Origin: CAVVGB01 sp963747715 | GTDB taxonomy: Bacteria > Actinomycetota > Thermoleophilia > Gaiellales > Gaiellaceae | Assembly: GCA_963747715.1 (NCBI GenBank) | Contig: CAVVGB010000003.1 | Coordinates: 1-64,000, forward strand | Length of the DNA: 64,000 bases | Reading direction: 5' to 3' | In this document: one piece after another, positions 1 through 8,670 of the stretch | Layout of the letters: each line of letters begins with the position of its first letter | Position numbering within the stretch: position 1 is the first letter of the stretch | Program-made: the position numbers and the translations under genes | The notes under the pieces: model-generated | What the model was told of the DNA's origin: nothing | Database searches by the model: none | What the model saw: only the letters and a program-made list of their open reading frames with translations

Positions 1-1
1 T

Positions 2-1111
2 CTGGGCTGCCGGGCATGTGAGACCGCGTGTCCAGCCGGGGTCGAGTTTGGCAAATTGCTTGAAGCCGGGCGGGTGGAAGCACGAGTAGGCCGCACGGGG
101 TCACGTCTCGGAGCCCTGGTGCAGCGTCTGTGCTTGCAGGCTCTCTTGCCCACGCCGACACTGGTGCAGCAGTGCGCCAGTTTCCTGCATGTCTACCAGG
201 TCAGTGGTCTGCAACAGCTCCTGCGCGCCAGCGAGGTTCTCCGCCATCTCGCGCCAACACTGGCAACGATGGAGATGCTCTTGCCGCGGGTGCCGGCGCG
301 CGCCGAGCGCTGCCCTGTTCCCACAGAAACAGCGCCTGTCGGCGCAGAGCAAGGGCGGGTAGCCATGCTGACGGGTTGTATCATGCCGGCCCTCCTGCCA
401 GAGGTGAACCACGCCACAGCGCAGGTGCTAGCGGCCAATGGCTATCGCGTCTATGCACCACCAGCACAGCGTTGCTGTGGTGCCTTGCAGGCACACACAG
501 GCGAGATTGAGACTGCCCGTCAACTCGCGCGGCATAATATAGCGCGCTTCGAGGCGACAGACGCCGAGTGGGTGGTAGTGAACTCCGCTGGCTGTGGGGC
601 GCTGATGAAGGAATACGGGCACTTACTCAGAGATGATCCGGCCTTTGCCGCACGCGCTGAGGCGTTTAGCAAGCGTGTGCGCGATGTGAGCGAGATGCTG
701 GCGGCGGCACCCTTGCGTCAGCCGCTCCAGCCTGTGCCGCTGCGCGTGGCCTACGACGATCCCTGCCACCTGCTGCACGGTCAGAAGGTCCGTGAGCAAC
801 CGCGCCACGTGTTACGCCAGATCCCAGAGCTTACACTGCTCGAAGTTCCCGAAAGTGACTGGTGCTGTGGCAGCGCTGGGATTTACAACCTCCTCCATCC
901 CGAGACAGCGCAGGCCCTGCTCGACCGTAAAATGCGGCACCTGGCTGCGGTGGAACCGCAGCTCATTGTCACAGGGAATCCTGGCTGTATTCTGCAGCTG
1001 CGCCAGGGAGTGGCGCAGTATGGGCTCGCCGCCGAGGTGCTGCATCCAGTCGAAGTACTGGCGCGAGCCTATGGTGCGCCTGCGGAAGAGGGGCGAGAGA
1101 CACCGGCATGA
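2..1111 (+). CDS. glcF: Glycolate oxidase iron-sulfur subunit GlcF, 5' end outside window
   Basis: The reading frame is open to the left edge, so the gene starts outside the window. The first visible residues hold a ferredoxin-type cluster motif (CRACETACP), followed by two cysteine-rich CCG domains: GCIMP...RCCGA...NSAGCG and CHLLHG...WCCGSAGIY...GNPGC. This layout is that of GlcF, the electron-transfer subunit that acts with GlcD and GlcE to oxidise glycolate to glyoxylate and pass electrons to the quinone pool. A related lactate-utilisation or heterodisulfide-reductase-like protein is possible, but the ferredoxin plus two CCG domains favour GlcF. It lies upstream of two sugar-type dehydrogenases on the same strand. 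Confidence 0.85.
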   Translation: MGCRACETACPAGVEFGKLLEAGRVEARVGRTGSRLGALVQRLCLQALLPTPTLVQQCASFLHVYQVSGLQQLLRASEVLRHLAPTLATMEMLLPRVPARAERCPVPTETAPVGAEQGRVAMLTGCIMPALLPEVNHATAQVLAANGYRVYAPPAQRCCGALQAHTGEIETARQLARHNIARFEATDAEWVVVNSAGCGALMKEYGHLLRDDPAFAARAEAFSKRVRDVSEMLAAAPLRQPLQPVPLRVAYDDPCHLLHGQKVREQPRHVLRQIPELTLLEVPESDWCCGSAGIYNLLHPETAQALLDRKMRHLAAVEPQLIVTGNPGCILQLRQGVAQYGLAAEVLHPVEVLARAYGAPAEEGRETPA

Positions 1112-1205
1112 CGGCACAGCAGCTTGCCCCTTACGCGTCGTCCTTGGTACCATAAAGATACACATGTAACCTTCCCTCAGCCATATCCGCACAAAGGAGA
1201 ACCTC

Positions 1206-2015
1206 GTGGGAGTGCTGGACGGTAAAGTGGCCATTGTGACAGGCGCCGGACGCCTGCGCGGCATTGGGCGAGCGACTGCAGTGGCGCTCGCAGCCCAGGG
1301 GGCTGATGTCGTGGTGACTGGCACCGGGCGCGACCCGGCGACTTTCCCGGCGGACGAAAAGGCCGTCAACTGGAACGACGTGCACAGCACTGTCGAACAG
1401 ATCGAGGCGCAGGGGCGGCGCGGCCTGGCCCTCACCGGGGATATCAGCCAACAGGCTGACGTCACCCGCCTGGTGCAGCAGACGCTGGCCACACTTGGCC
1501 GGATCGACATTCTGGTCAATAATGCCGCGGTCGCCCGCGGCGCTGACCGGGTACCAGTCATCGAACTCAGCGAGGAGCTGTTTCGCCGTGTGCTGGACGT
1601 CAAGGTGGTGGGATCGTTCCTGCTCTGTAAGGCCATCATCCCCACGCTGCTGCAGCAGAATCAGGGCGGCAGAATTATCAACCTCTCTTCGGTTATGGGG
1701 AAGCGTGGTGTGGCGCACACGACGGCCTACTGTGCGGCCAATTTTGCCATACAGGGGTTCACCCAGGCACTGGCCCAGGAGCTGGCACCGTACCGCATCA
1801 GCGTCAACGCTATCTGTCCTGGCACCATCGACACGGCCCGTATGGATGTCCTGGGGCGTGAGGAGCTGTGGCAGAGCATTGTGGATTCCATACCTATGAA
1901 ACGTGCCGCCTCAGATGAGGAGGTGGCTGGGCTTATTGCCTACCTATGTTCCCCCATCGCAGAGTATATTACCGGCCAATCCATCAACATCGATGGTGGC
2001 GTGGTGATGTGGTAA
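1206..2015 (+). CDS. SDR family NAD(P)-dependent oxidoreductase, active-site Lys replaced by Asn
   Basis: This 269-residue protein has the classical short-chain dehydrogenase layout: a dinucleotide-binding TGAGRLRGIG loop at the N terminus, an NNAA motif near residue 100, the catalytic serine in NLSSV, and a C-terminal GQSINIDGG segment. The start is a GTG preceded by AAGGAG about 7 bases upstream. The active-site motif reads YCAAN instead of the usual YxxxK, so the catalytic lysine appears as asparagine (AAT). This may be one wrong base or a true loss of activity. The substrate is unknown. The next gene is a Gfo/Idh dehydrogenase 45 bases downstream, which suggests carbohydrate metabolism. 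Confidence 0.88.
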   Translation: MGVLDGKVAIVTGAGRLRGIGRATAVALAAQGADVVVTGTGRDPATFPADEKAVNWNDVHSTVEQIEAQGRRGLALTGDISQQADVTRLVQQTLATLGRIDILVNNAAVARGADRVPVIELSEELFRRVLDVKVVGSFLLCKAIIPTLLQQNQGGRIINLSSVMGKRGVAHTTAYCAANFAIQGFTQALAQELAPYRISVNAICPGTIDTARMDVLGREELWQSIVDSIPMKRAASDEEVAGLIAYLCSPIAEYITGQSINIDGGVVMW

Positions 2016-2059
2016 GTGTGGCACGGCATAGCGTCATGTGTCTGTCGAGGAGAGTTGCA

Positions 2060-3073
2060 ATGGCTGCCATCCGGTTTGGACTGATTGGTATGGGCACGCA
2101 CGGCATGCGCTATGCCCGGCATCTCATGCATGATGTGGAGGGCGCGGAACTCTATGCCGTGTGTCGGCAGGACCCGCTGCGTGGCACGGCCTTCGCCCGC
2201 GAACATAATGTGCGCTACTATCGTGAGTATGTAGATATGCTCGGCGATCCTCAGGTGGATGCGGTGGCGGTCGTTACCCCCCCACGCCTGCACGAACGCA
2301 TCTGTACCACAGCACTCTCAGCCGGTAAGGCCGTCCTGGTCGAAAAGCCCATGGCCTGCACAACGCGCGAAGCGATTAACATCGTCGAAGCGGCCAGCCG
2401 TTCGAACCGGCTGTTGATGGTGGCCCACACTCTGCGGTTCAACACCGTGGTGCAGGCGCTGGAGCAGCATCTCGACGAGATCGGGGCCATCCACACCATC
2501 AGTATGAGCCAGCGCCTGGAGCCGCCAGAGCGCGACTGGATGGACGATTTTGCGCAAGCAGGTGGTGGGGCTATTTTGAACACGGGTATTCATCTGTTTG
2601 ACCTGCTACGGTTTCTCTCCGGCGATGAAGTCCAGCACGTCTACTGTGAAACGGCACGGATTTTCTACGAAGAGCTCGAGGACTCCTGCGTGGCGACCAT
2701 GCGGCTGCGCCATAGCAAGATCCACTGCGTCCTGGATGTGGCGCGCTATACTGGCGGGCGTTCTGGGCGCATCGAACTGGTCGGGGAGACCGGGCAGCTC
2801 ATGGGCGACTTCGATCATGGCTATGCCATGATCATTCGTGGACGCCGTGCCACACCGCTCGATCTCGCCCCACCTGTGCAGACCATTGTCAGTGCGCTCA
2901 AGGCGTTTGTGCAGGCGCTGCAGCACGACGAGGAGCCGCCGATCAGTGCCGTGGATGGCTATCACGCTGTGGAAATTGCCGAAGCGTGCTATGAGTCAGC
3001 CAGTGCCAAGGAGCCAGTCGAAATCGAGGCGGACGACGATGACGACACTCCCGAGGACTGGGACGAATGCTGA
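2060..3073 (+). CDS. Gfo/Idh/MocA family oxidoreductase
   Basis: This 337-residue protein has an N-terminal Rossmann fold (GLIGMGTHGMRYA), the EKPMA motif that carries the conserved active-site lysine of Gfo/Idh/MocA enzymes near residue 95, and a C-terminal substrate domain with a GGGAILNTGIHLFDLL segment containing the conserved D/H residues. The ATG at 2060 follows GAGGAG with a 7-base gap, so it is preferred to the upstream in-frame start at 1946. The C terminus is a short acidic tail (ADDDDD). Family members oxidise or reduce sugars and inositols with NAD(P). The specific substrate cannot be told from sequence. It is probably cotranscribed with the SDR gene. Confidence 0.88.
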   Translation: MAAIRFGLIGMGTHGMRYARHLMHDVEGAELYAVCRQDPLRGTAFAREHNVRYYREYVDMLGDPQVDAVAVVTPPRLHERICTTALSAGKAVLVEKPMACTTREAINIVEAASRSNRLLMVAHTLRFNTVVQALEQHLDEIGAIHTISMSQRLEPPERDWMDDFAQAGGGAILNTGIHLFDLLRFLSGDEVQHVYCETARIFYEELEDSCVATMRLRHSKIHCVLDVARYTGGRSGRIELVGETGQLMGDFDHGYAMIIRGRRATPLDLAPPVQTIVSALKAFVQALQHDEEPPISAVDGYHAVEIAEACYESASAKEPVEIEADDDDDTPEDWDEC

Positions 3074-3115
3074 AGAGGCAGCATTGGAAAAGCAACCGTA
3101 AGAGATAAGAAGGAA

Positions 3116-3137
3116 GGGGAGGGCTAAAAGCCTCTCC
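3116..3137. terminator. Hairpin between convergent genes
   Basis: An imperfect GC-rich stem (GGAGGGCT/AGCCTCTCC) with an AAAA loop lies between the convergent ends of the Gfo/Idh gene and nuoF. It could end transcription from either side, but no clear T-run follows. Confidence 0.4.
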
Positions 3138-3152
3138 GCTCTCGCCACCTTC

Positions 3153-4430
3153 TCACAGAATCGACATTGTCCCCGGTAAACACTTCTTCTCGCGAATGTG
3201 GTAGTCAAACTCCGCCCGGAATTTCTTAATAGCACTCTCCACCGGCCACACCGCTGCATCCCCCAGCGGGCATATGGTACGGCCAAAGATGTTCGTGCCC
3301 ATGTGCAGGAGCAGGTCCACGTCGCCGGGTCGCCCTTCACCATGTTCGATGCGATGTAAAATTTTCTCCATCCAACCGGTGCCCTCGCGGCACGGGCTGC
3401 ATTGACCGCAGGACTCGTCGTGGTAGAATTCCGCGATGATGTACGTCGATTGCACGATACATACCGTGTCATCGAGAACCATCATGCCGCCAGAGCCGCC
3501 CATGGAGCCGGCTTTTTGCAGGGCGTCAAAATCGCTGTTCACCTCCATTGCCTCGTCGGCCGTCAGGATAGGCGCCGAAGAGCCACCGGGAATGACGGCT
3601 TTCAGCGTACGGCCCTCGTGCAGGCCACCAGCATACTCGAAGATAATATCGCGCAGCGGAATACCCAGAGGCAGTTCATAGACCCCGGGGCGTTGCACGT
3701 TCCCGCTCACACACCACAGGCGCGTGCCACGATTACGCTCGGGGCCAATGCTGTTGTACCACGCGGCGCCGCGCTCAACAATGTGGCGCACATCGGCGAG
3801 CGTTTCGATGTTGTTGACCACCGTAGGCATGCCAAACGCCCCAATATTCGCGGGGAATGGCGGTTTGATACGCGGGTAAGCGCGCTTGCCTTCCAGCGAC
3901 TCGATCAGACCAGTCTCTTCGCCGCAGATATAGGCTCCGGCCCCACGGTGCACGAGAACATCGAGCTGCATACCCGAGCCCAGGATATTGTCGCCGAGAT
4001 ATCCGGCGGCGTATGCCTCATCAATAGCGCCTTGCATCCGCTGCGCCCCGAGAAAGAACTCGCCACGGAGATAGATGAACGCCAGGCTGGCACGGACGGC
4101 ATAGCAACTGATAATCAGACCTTCGAGCACCTGATGCGGGTCGTCCTCAATCAAGATGCGGTCTTTGAAGGTGCCGGGCTCGGACTCATCACCGTTGCAG
4201 ACGAGATACCGCGGGCGGTTATCCTTCGGTAGAAAGCCCCACTTGACTCCCGTGGGAAAGCCAGCGCCGCCGCGGCCACGCAGGCCGGCATCACGTACTA
4301 TGGTGACGATGTCGTCCGGCTGGTACTCCCGCAGAGCTTTTTCGAGCGTCTTGTACCCACCCAGGGAACGGTAGGTCTCCAGCTTCCACAGGTTGGGAGT
4401 GCCGATGTACCGCGTCAAGACCTTTTCCAT
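3153..4430 (-). CDS. nuoF: NADH-quinone oxidoreductase subunit F
   Basis: This is the NADH-binding flavoprotein subunit of complex I, which takes hydride from NADH onto FMN. Visible motifs are the GRGGAGFPTG NADH loop, the FMN-site segment CNGDESEPGTFKDR, the GAGAYICGEETGL motif, and the N3 4Fe-4S ligands in SCGQCSPCREG with the distal CPLGD cysteine. The 425-residue length is normal. The ATG at 4430 has GAGGGTGAGG upstream and is preferred to the GTG at 4442. The gene is last in a minus-strand nuoL-M-A-CD-E-F series, with nuoE 57 bases upstream. Confidence 0.96.
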   Translation of the reverse strand: MEKVLTRYIGTPNLWKLETYRSLGGYKTLEKALREYQPDDIVTIVRDAGLRGRGGAGFPTGVKWGFLPKDNRPRYLVCNGDESEPGTFKDRILIEDDPHQVLEGLIISCYAVRASLAFIYLRGEFFLGAQRMQGAIDEAYAAGYLGDNILGSGMQLDVLVHRGAGAYICGEETGLIESLEGKRAYPRIKPPFPANIGAFGMPTVVNNIETLADVRHIVERGAAWYNSIGPERNRGTRLWCVSGNVQRPGVYELPLGIPLRDIIFEYAGGLHEGRTLKAVIPGGSSAPILTADEAMEVNSDFDALQKAGSMGGSGGMMVLDDTVCIVQSTYIIAEFYHDESCGQCSPCREGTGWMEKILHRIEHGEGRPGDVDLLLHMGTNIFGRTICPLGDAAVWPVESAIKKFRAEFDYHIREKKCLPGTMSIL

Positions 4431-4436
4431 ATGGGA

Positions 4437-4485
4437 CCTCACCCTCGCTCCGCTAAAACCCTCTCCCAGATGGAGAGGGAAACAT
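4437..4485. repeat. REP-like palindromic element between nuoE and nuoF
   Basis: The gap contains a CCCTCTCC/GGAGAGGG inverted repeat (about 4461 to 4480) next to a CCTCACCCTCGCTCCGC-type stretch. This resembles the dispersed short palindromes of many proteobacterial genomes. A related CCTCTCC/GGAGAGG palindrome sits before alaS at 16165 to 16183. Confidence 0.5.
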
Positions 4486-4487
4486 CT

Positions 4488-4967
4488 TCACTGTGAAAGT
4501 TCCTGGAGTATCTGATCGAGTTTTGCTTCGGTCAAATGCGTGTGCATGAGCTCGTTGTTAATGTGCATCATCGGCGCCTTATCACACGCTGCCAGGCACT
4601 CCATACCGCGCAAGGTGAAACGCCCGTCCGAGGTGGTTTCGCCGGCTTTGATGCCCAGCTTGTTTTCGAGATAACGCAGGCAACGGCGCGCGCCATTGAG
4701 GGAGCACGACAGGTTGATACAGACTTCAAGACGATATTTCCCGTGTGGCTCGGTAGGAAACAATGAGTAGAAGGTCGCGACACCTTTCACGTCCACCATG
4801 GGCACGTGCAGCAAATCCGCGACAGCCTGGCAGACCTCATCATCGATATAGGGAAACTCCCGCATTGCCAGGTGCAGTGCCGGCAGCATCACAGCACGCC
4901 GGGTCGGGTAGCGTTCGAGAAGCTGTCGAATTGTCGCTTCGCTTGCCTGGGAGAACTGCACTGCCAT
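4488..4967 (-). CDS. nuoE: NADH-quinone oxidoreductase subunit E
   Basis: This 159-residue protein matches the 24-kDa thioredoxin-fold 2Fe-2S subunit (cluster N1a) of the complex I NADH module. The four cluster cysteines are in EVCINLSC (Cx4C) and ECLAACDKAP (Cx3C), and the GVATFYSLF segment is typical of the family. It partners NuoF, encoded just downstream, and NuoCD is immediately upstream. Confidence 0.95.
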   Translation of the reverse strand: MAVQFSQASEATIRQLLERYPTRRAVMLPALHLAMREFPYIDDEVCQAVADLLHVPMVDVKGVATFYSLFPTEPHGKYRLEVCINLSCSLNGARRCLRYLENKLGIKAGETTSDGRFTLRGMECLAACDKAPMMHINNELMHTHLTEAKLDQILQELSQ

Positions 4968-4988
4968 ACCTGACCACCACCCTTTCGC

Positions 4989-6687
4989 TTAGCGATCGTT
5001 TTCCCCAGCGATCATGTTGATCGTCCCGAACGTGGCGACAATGTCAGCGACCATGCCACCTTTGAGCATCTTTTGGAGACCCTGCATGAGCGCAAAACAC
5101 GGGGGACGGACCCGACACCGATAAGGGCGACCCGTACCATCACTGATGATATAAAAACCCAACTCGCCGTTGGCCCCTTCGACGGGGAAATAGGCCTCAC
5201 CCGGCGGTGGCTTGATGCCGTCAATAATCAACTTAAAGTGGTTCATCAAACCCTCGATGGTGCCGTACACTTCCGCTTTAGATGGCATGGTCATACGAGG
5301 ATCGTCCAGTTGCACAGGTCCTGGGGGCATTTGCTGCATGCACTGTTCTACGATACGGATGCTCTGACGCATCTCTTCCATCCGCACCAGATAACGATCG
5401 TAGTTGTCCCCCTGCTCGCCCAGTGGCACGTCAAAGTCCAGGCGATCGTAGACCAGATACGGAGTCGCCTTGCGTACATCGTAATTGACCCCGGCGGAGC
5501 GCAGGACTGGCCCCGTAAAGCTCAGGGCAATCGCATCATGCGGGGCGATGATGCCGGTGCCGCGCATACGATCGTAGAAGATGCGGTTTTTCTGGAGGAG
5601 ATTGGCCACGTCGCGCATAGACTCGCGTAGACCAGCGAGCGTATGCGCCAGGCGCTCGGCAAAACCCTCGGGGAGGTCGGCCATCACCCCACCAACACGG
5701 GTGTATGTCGTGGTCAGTCGGGCCCCGCAGATCGCCTCGATGAGACGGTAGAGCTCCTCGCGGGACTTGATGAAGTAAAAGTACACCGTAAAGGCTCCCA
5801 GCTCCATGGCGTTGGCCGCAATACAGGTGAGGTGATCGGTGATCCGGGACAGCTCACTGACGAGCACACGGATGTACTGACAGCGCTCCGGCACCTGCAC
5901 GTCGAAGAGTTTTTCGACGGCCAGCACATAGCCCACATTGTTGATCAGCGGCGAGACATAATTGAGCCGGTCGGTGTAGGGAATCACCTGTGTATAGGTA
6001 TGGCTCTCCGACTCTTTTTCAAAGGCGCGGTGCAGGTAACCGATCTCCGTATCGCCATCGATTACCGTCTCACCGTCCAGTTCCAGGGTCAGGTGGATGA
6101 CGCCATGCATCGCCGGGTGCGACGGTCCCATGTGCAAGAGCATGTGACGCGTCTCGGTGCCCTGCTCATTGCGTTTATTCATATAAAACGACGGGTCGAA
6201 GGCGTTGTGATCCAGCGGCTGCTCTTTGTCCTGCGGGTAGTCTTTGCGCAGGGGATGCCCTTCAAAGCCCTGGTACAGCAAGATGCGACGCAAGATCCGG
6301 GTGGCCATCAAAGGTGATACCGAACATGTCGTATACTTCACGCTCAAACCAGTTCGCCCCCTCCCATACCGGCATCAGCGAATCGATGCGTGGATCGTCA
6401 TCCGGGACAGGCGCCTTGAGGCGCACGCGCTGGTTATGCACAAGAGAATAGAGATGCGCCACCACCTCATAGCGCGGCGTGCGTCCCATCACGAGGTAGT
6501 CGACCGCGGTTAAGTCCATCAAAAAATCGTAGCGCAGGTCCGGATCATCGCGCAGAAATTGCATGATATCGCGCCAGGCAGCACGCTGCACGACTAGCGT
6601 ATCATCCCCGTGTGCGGTATGCTGCGCCAGAATGGCCGAGCCAAATTGTTGCTGCAGCCTGACGCTGGTAACCGATGCATCACTCAT
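4989..6687 (-). CDS. nuoCD: Fused NADH-quinone oxidoreductase subunit C/D (one apparent frameshift)
   Basis: The N-terminal part is NuoC (WFEREVYDMFGI). After a one-base shift near 6294, where an extra T seems present, it continues without a stop through the NuoC end (GFEGHPLRKDYP) and a roughly 30-residue linker into NuoD (HMLLHMGPSHPAMHG, EIGYLHRAFEK, GTIEGLMNHF). The NuoD part, with the quinone-site HGP motif, runs to the stop. The natural product is therefore a NuoCD fusion, as in Escherichia coli. The ATG at 6687 with GGAGAG upstream is the best start. No nuoB lies between this gene and nuoA, which is unusual. Confidence 0.9.
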
Positions 6688-6711
6688 GAATCTCTCCACA
6701 GCTCTGTGCGC

Positions 6712-7062
6712 TTAATCCCACTCCAAGGCGCCACGCTGCCAGGCATAGAGGAAGCCAACCGCCAGGATCACCAGGAAGACCAGCACGGCCACCAGCCCGG
6801 GTAGACCGAGCTGACGAAACACCACCGCCCAGGGATACAAAAACGCCACCTCGATATCAAAGATGATAAAGAGCATGGCGACCACGGAAAATTTCACGGG
6901 AACCTGTGCCCCAGGTTTGTTGATCTGCTCCATACCGCATTCAAACGGTAGAACCTTCACGGGCGTTGGCCGTCGCGGACCCACAAAGCGCGACAGACTC
7001 AGCAATAAGAGACACACTACAGCCCCAAGCAGGAACGTAATAAAGAGAGGCAGCATAGTCAC
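6712..7062 (-). CDS. nuoA: NADH-quinone oxidoreductase subunit A
   Basis: This 116-residue membrane protein has three predicted helices and the family signature PFECGMEQ followed by KFSVVAMLFIIFDIEVAFLY with its conserved acidic pair. NuoA sits beside the quinone chamber of complex I. The GTG start overlaps the stop of nuoM by a few bases (an in-frame ATG at 7056 is also possible), so the two genes are probably translationally coupled. The nuoCD start is 24 bases downstream. Confidence 0.93.
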   Translation of the reverse strand: MTMLPLFITFLLGAVVCLLLLSLSRFVGPRRPTPVKVLPFECGMEQINKPGAQVPVKFSVVAMLFIIFDIEVAFLYPWAVVFRQLGLPGLVAVLVFLVILAVGFLYAWQRGALEWD

Positions 7063-8636
7063 GGCCGTCGCTCCTCACGCGCAGAGATAGTGACGTTCGG
7101 CATGCCGCATTCCGCCTGCCGCATGCCCTCACAGGGCTGCGCTATCATCGTTTTCTGCATCTGCATCTGCTCCAGGAGATGGGCTGTGGAGGCGTCCATA
7201 GGGCGCAGAAACGTGTAAGGGTACACGCCAATCCACACGATCATCAGCACCACGGGCACGAGCAGGGCAATTTCGCGCGGCGACAGATCGCTCAGGTGGC
7301 GATTTTCCTCATGCGTGATCTCGCCGTACATCACCCGCTGATACATCCATAACATATAGACGGCCCCGAGAATAATACCAGATGCCGCTAACACCGCGAA
7401 GAATCTATTGTACTCAAACGTCCCCAGCAAGATCAGGAATTCCCCTACAAAGCCATTGAGGCCGGGCAGACCAATGGACGAGAACATGATCACCAGGAAA
7501 AACACCGCAAAGATTGGCATCTGCCGCCACAGACCACCGTACGCAGAGATCAGGCGTGTATGCCGACGCTCATAAAGCATCCCTACCAGCAAAAACAGGG
7601 CGCCCGTGCTCAGACCGTGATTCACCATCTGCAGGACACTCCCCTCAATCCCGGCCGTCTGCCGCGAGAAGATGCCCAGCACCACAAAGCCCAGGTGGCT
7701 GACGCTGGAATACGCCACCAGTTTTTTCACGTCCGGTTGCACCATCGCAACCAGCGCCCCATAAATGATACCAATGATCGCCAGCACGGCAACGGTAGGC
7801 GCATACGCCGCAGCGGCTTCCGGAAATAGCGGCAAGCAAAAACGCAGGAGTCCATAGCCACCCATTTTGAGCAGCACCCCGGCCAGAATCACGCTGCCAG
7901 GCGTCGGCGCCTCCACGTGCGCGTCGGGTAACCAGGTGTGGAAGGGAAAGAGCGGCACCTTAATGGCAAAACTCAGGAAAAATGCCAGAAACAGCCACTT
8001 TTGCTGCCGTAGGGACAGCGGCACGCGATACAGATCGAGGAGGTCAAAGGACAACTGGCCACTGAACTGCTGATTGAACACATAGAGCGCCAGGATGGCC
8101 ACCAGCATCAGGGCACTGCCGGCCATGGTGTAGAGGATGAATTTGACCGTGGCGTACAGGCGGTTCTCGCCCCCCCAGATGCCAATGATAAAGTACATGG
8201 GGATCAGCATGGCTTCCCAGAAGATAAAAAACAGGAACAGGTCCAGCGCCAGGAAGGCCCCTAACATGGCGGTCTCAAGCAGCAGCATGAACATGGCAAA
8301 TTCTTTGACCTTGGTGGTGATGCTGCTCCAGGCCCCGAGGAAGGCAATAGGCGAGAGAAACGTGGTCAGGAGTACCAGCGGCAGGCTGATGCCATCGATC
8401 CCAAGGTGATAGAAGATCCCCACGCTACTGATCCAGGCGCCGTGCTCGCTGAGTTGCATCCCAGGCAACGTCGGATCGAACAGCGGGTACAGCGCCAGCG
8501 ACACCCCAAACGTCACAAGCATCACCACGAGCGCCCCCCAGCGCAAGGCATTGACGTGCTCGCGGGGAACACCGGCCAGCACTATAGCCCCGAGCAAGGG
8601 CAAGAACACGATAACGCTGAGCAGTGGAAAAGCCAT
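7059..8636 (-). CDS. nuoM: NADH-quinone oxidoreductase subunit M
   Basis: This roughly 525-residue polytopic protein is an antiporter-like proton-pumping subunit. It has a FIFWEAMLIPMYF helix with the conserved glutamate, KVPLFPFHTWLPDAH with the conserved lysine and histidine, and GSVILAGVLLKMGGYG. The ATG at 8636 is preferred because the protein then begins MAFPLLSVIVFLPLLGA, like other NuoM proteins, with AAAGGA upstream. The C terminus has an extra soluble tail of about 30 residues containing QMQMQ and CEGMRQAECG. It follows nuoL by 34 bases. Confidence 0.95.
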   Translation of the reverse strand: MAFPLLSVIVFLPLLGAIVLAGVPREHVNALRWGALVVMLVTFGVSLALYPLFDPTLPGMQLSEHGAWISSVGIFYHLGIDGISLPLVLLTTFLSPIAFLGAWSSITTKVKEFAMFMLLLETAMLGAFLALDLFLFFIFWEAMLIPMYFIIGIWGGENRLYATVKFILYTMAGSALMLVAILALYVFNQQFSGQLSFDLLDLYRVPLSLRQQKWLFLAFFLSFAIKVPLFPFHTWLPDAHVEAPTPGSVILAGVLLKMGGYGLLRFCLPLFPEAAAAYAPTVAVLAIIGIIYGALVAMVQPDVKKLVAYSSVSHLGFVVLGIFSRQTAGIEGSVLQMVNHGLSTGALFLLVGMLYERRHTRLISAYGGLWRQMPIFAVFFLVIMFSSIGLPGLNGFVGEFLILLGTFEYNRFFAVLAASGIILGAVYMLWMYQRVMYGEITHEENRHLSDLSPREIALLVPVVLMIVWIGVYPYTFLRPMDASTAHLLEQMQMQKTMIAQPCEGMRQAECGMPNVTISAREERRP

Positions 8637-8670
8637 ACCAGGCTGTCCTTTCTTCCGCGCGTACACGCTC

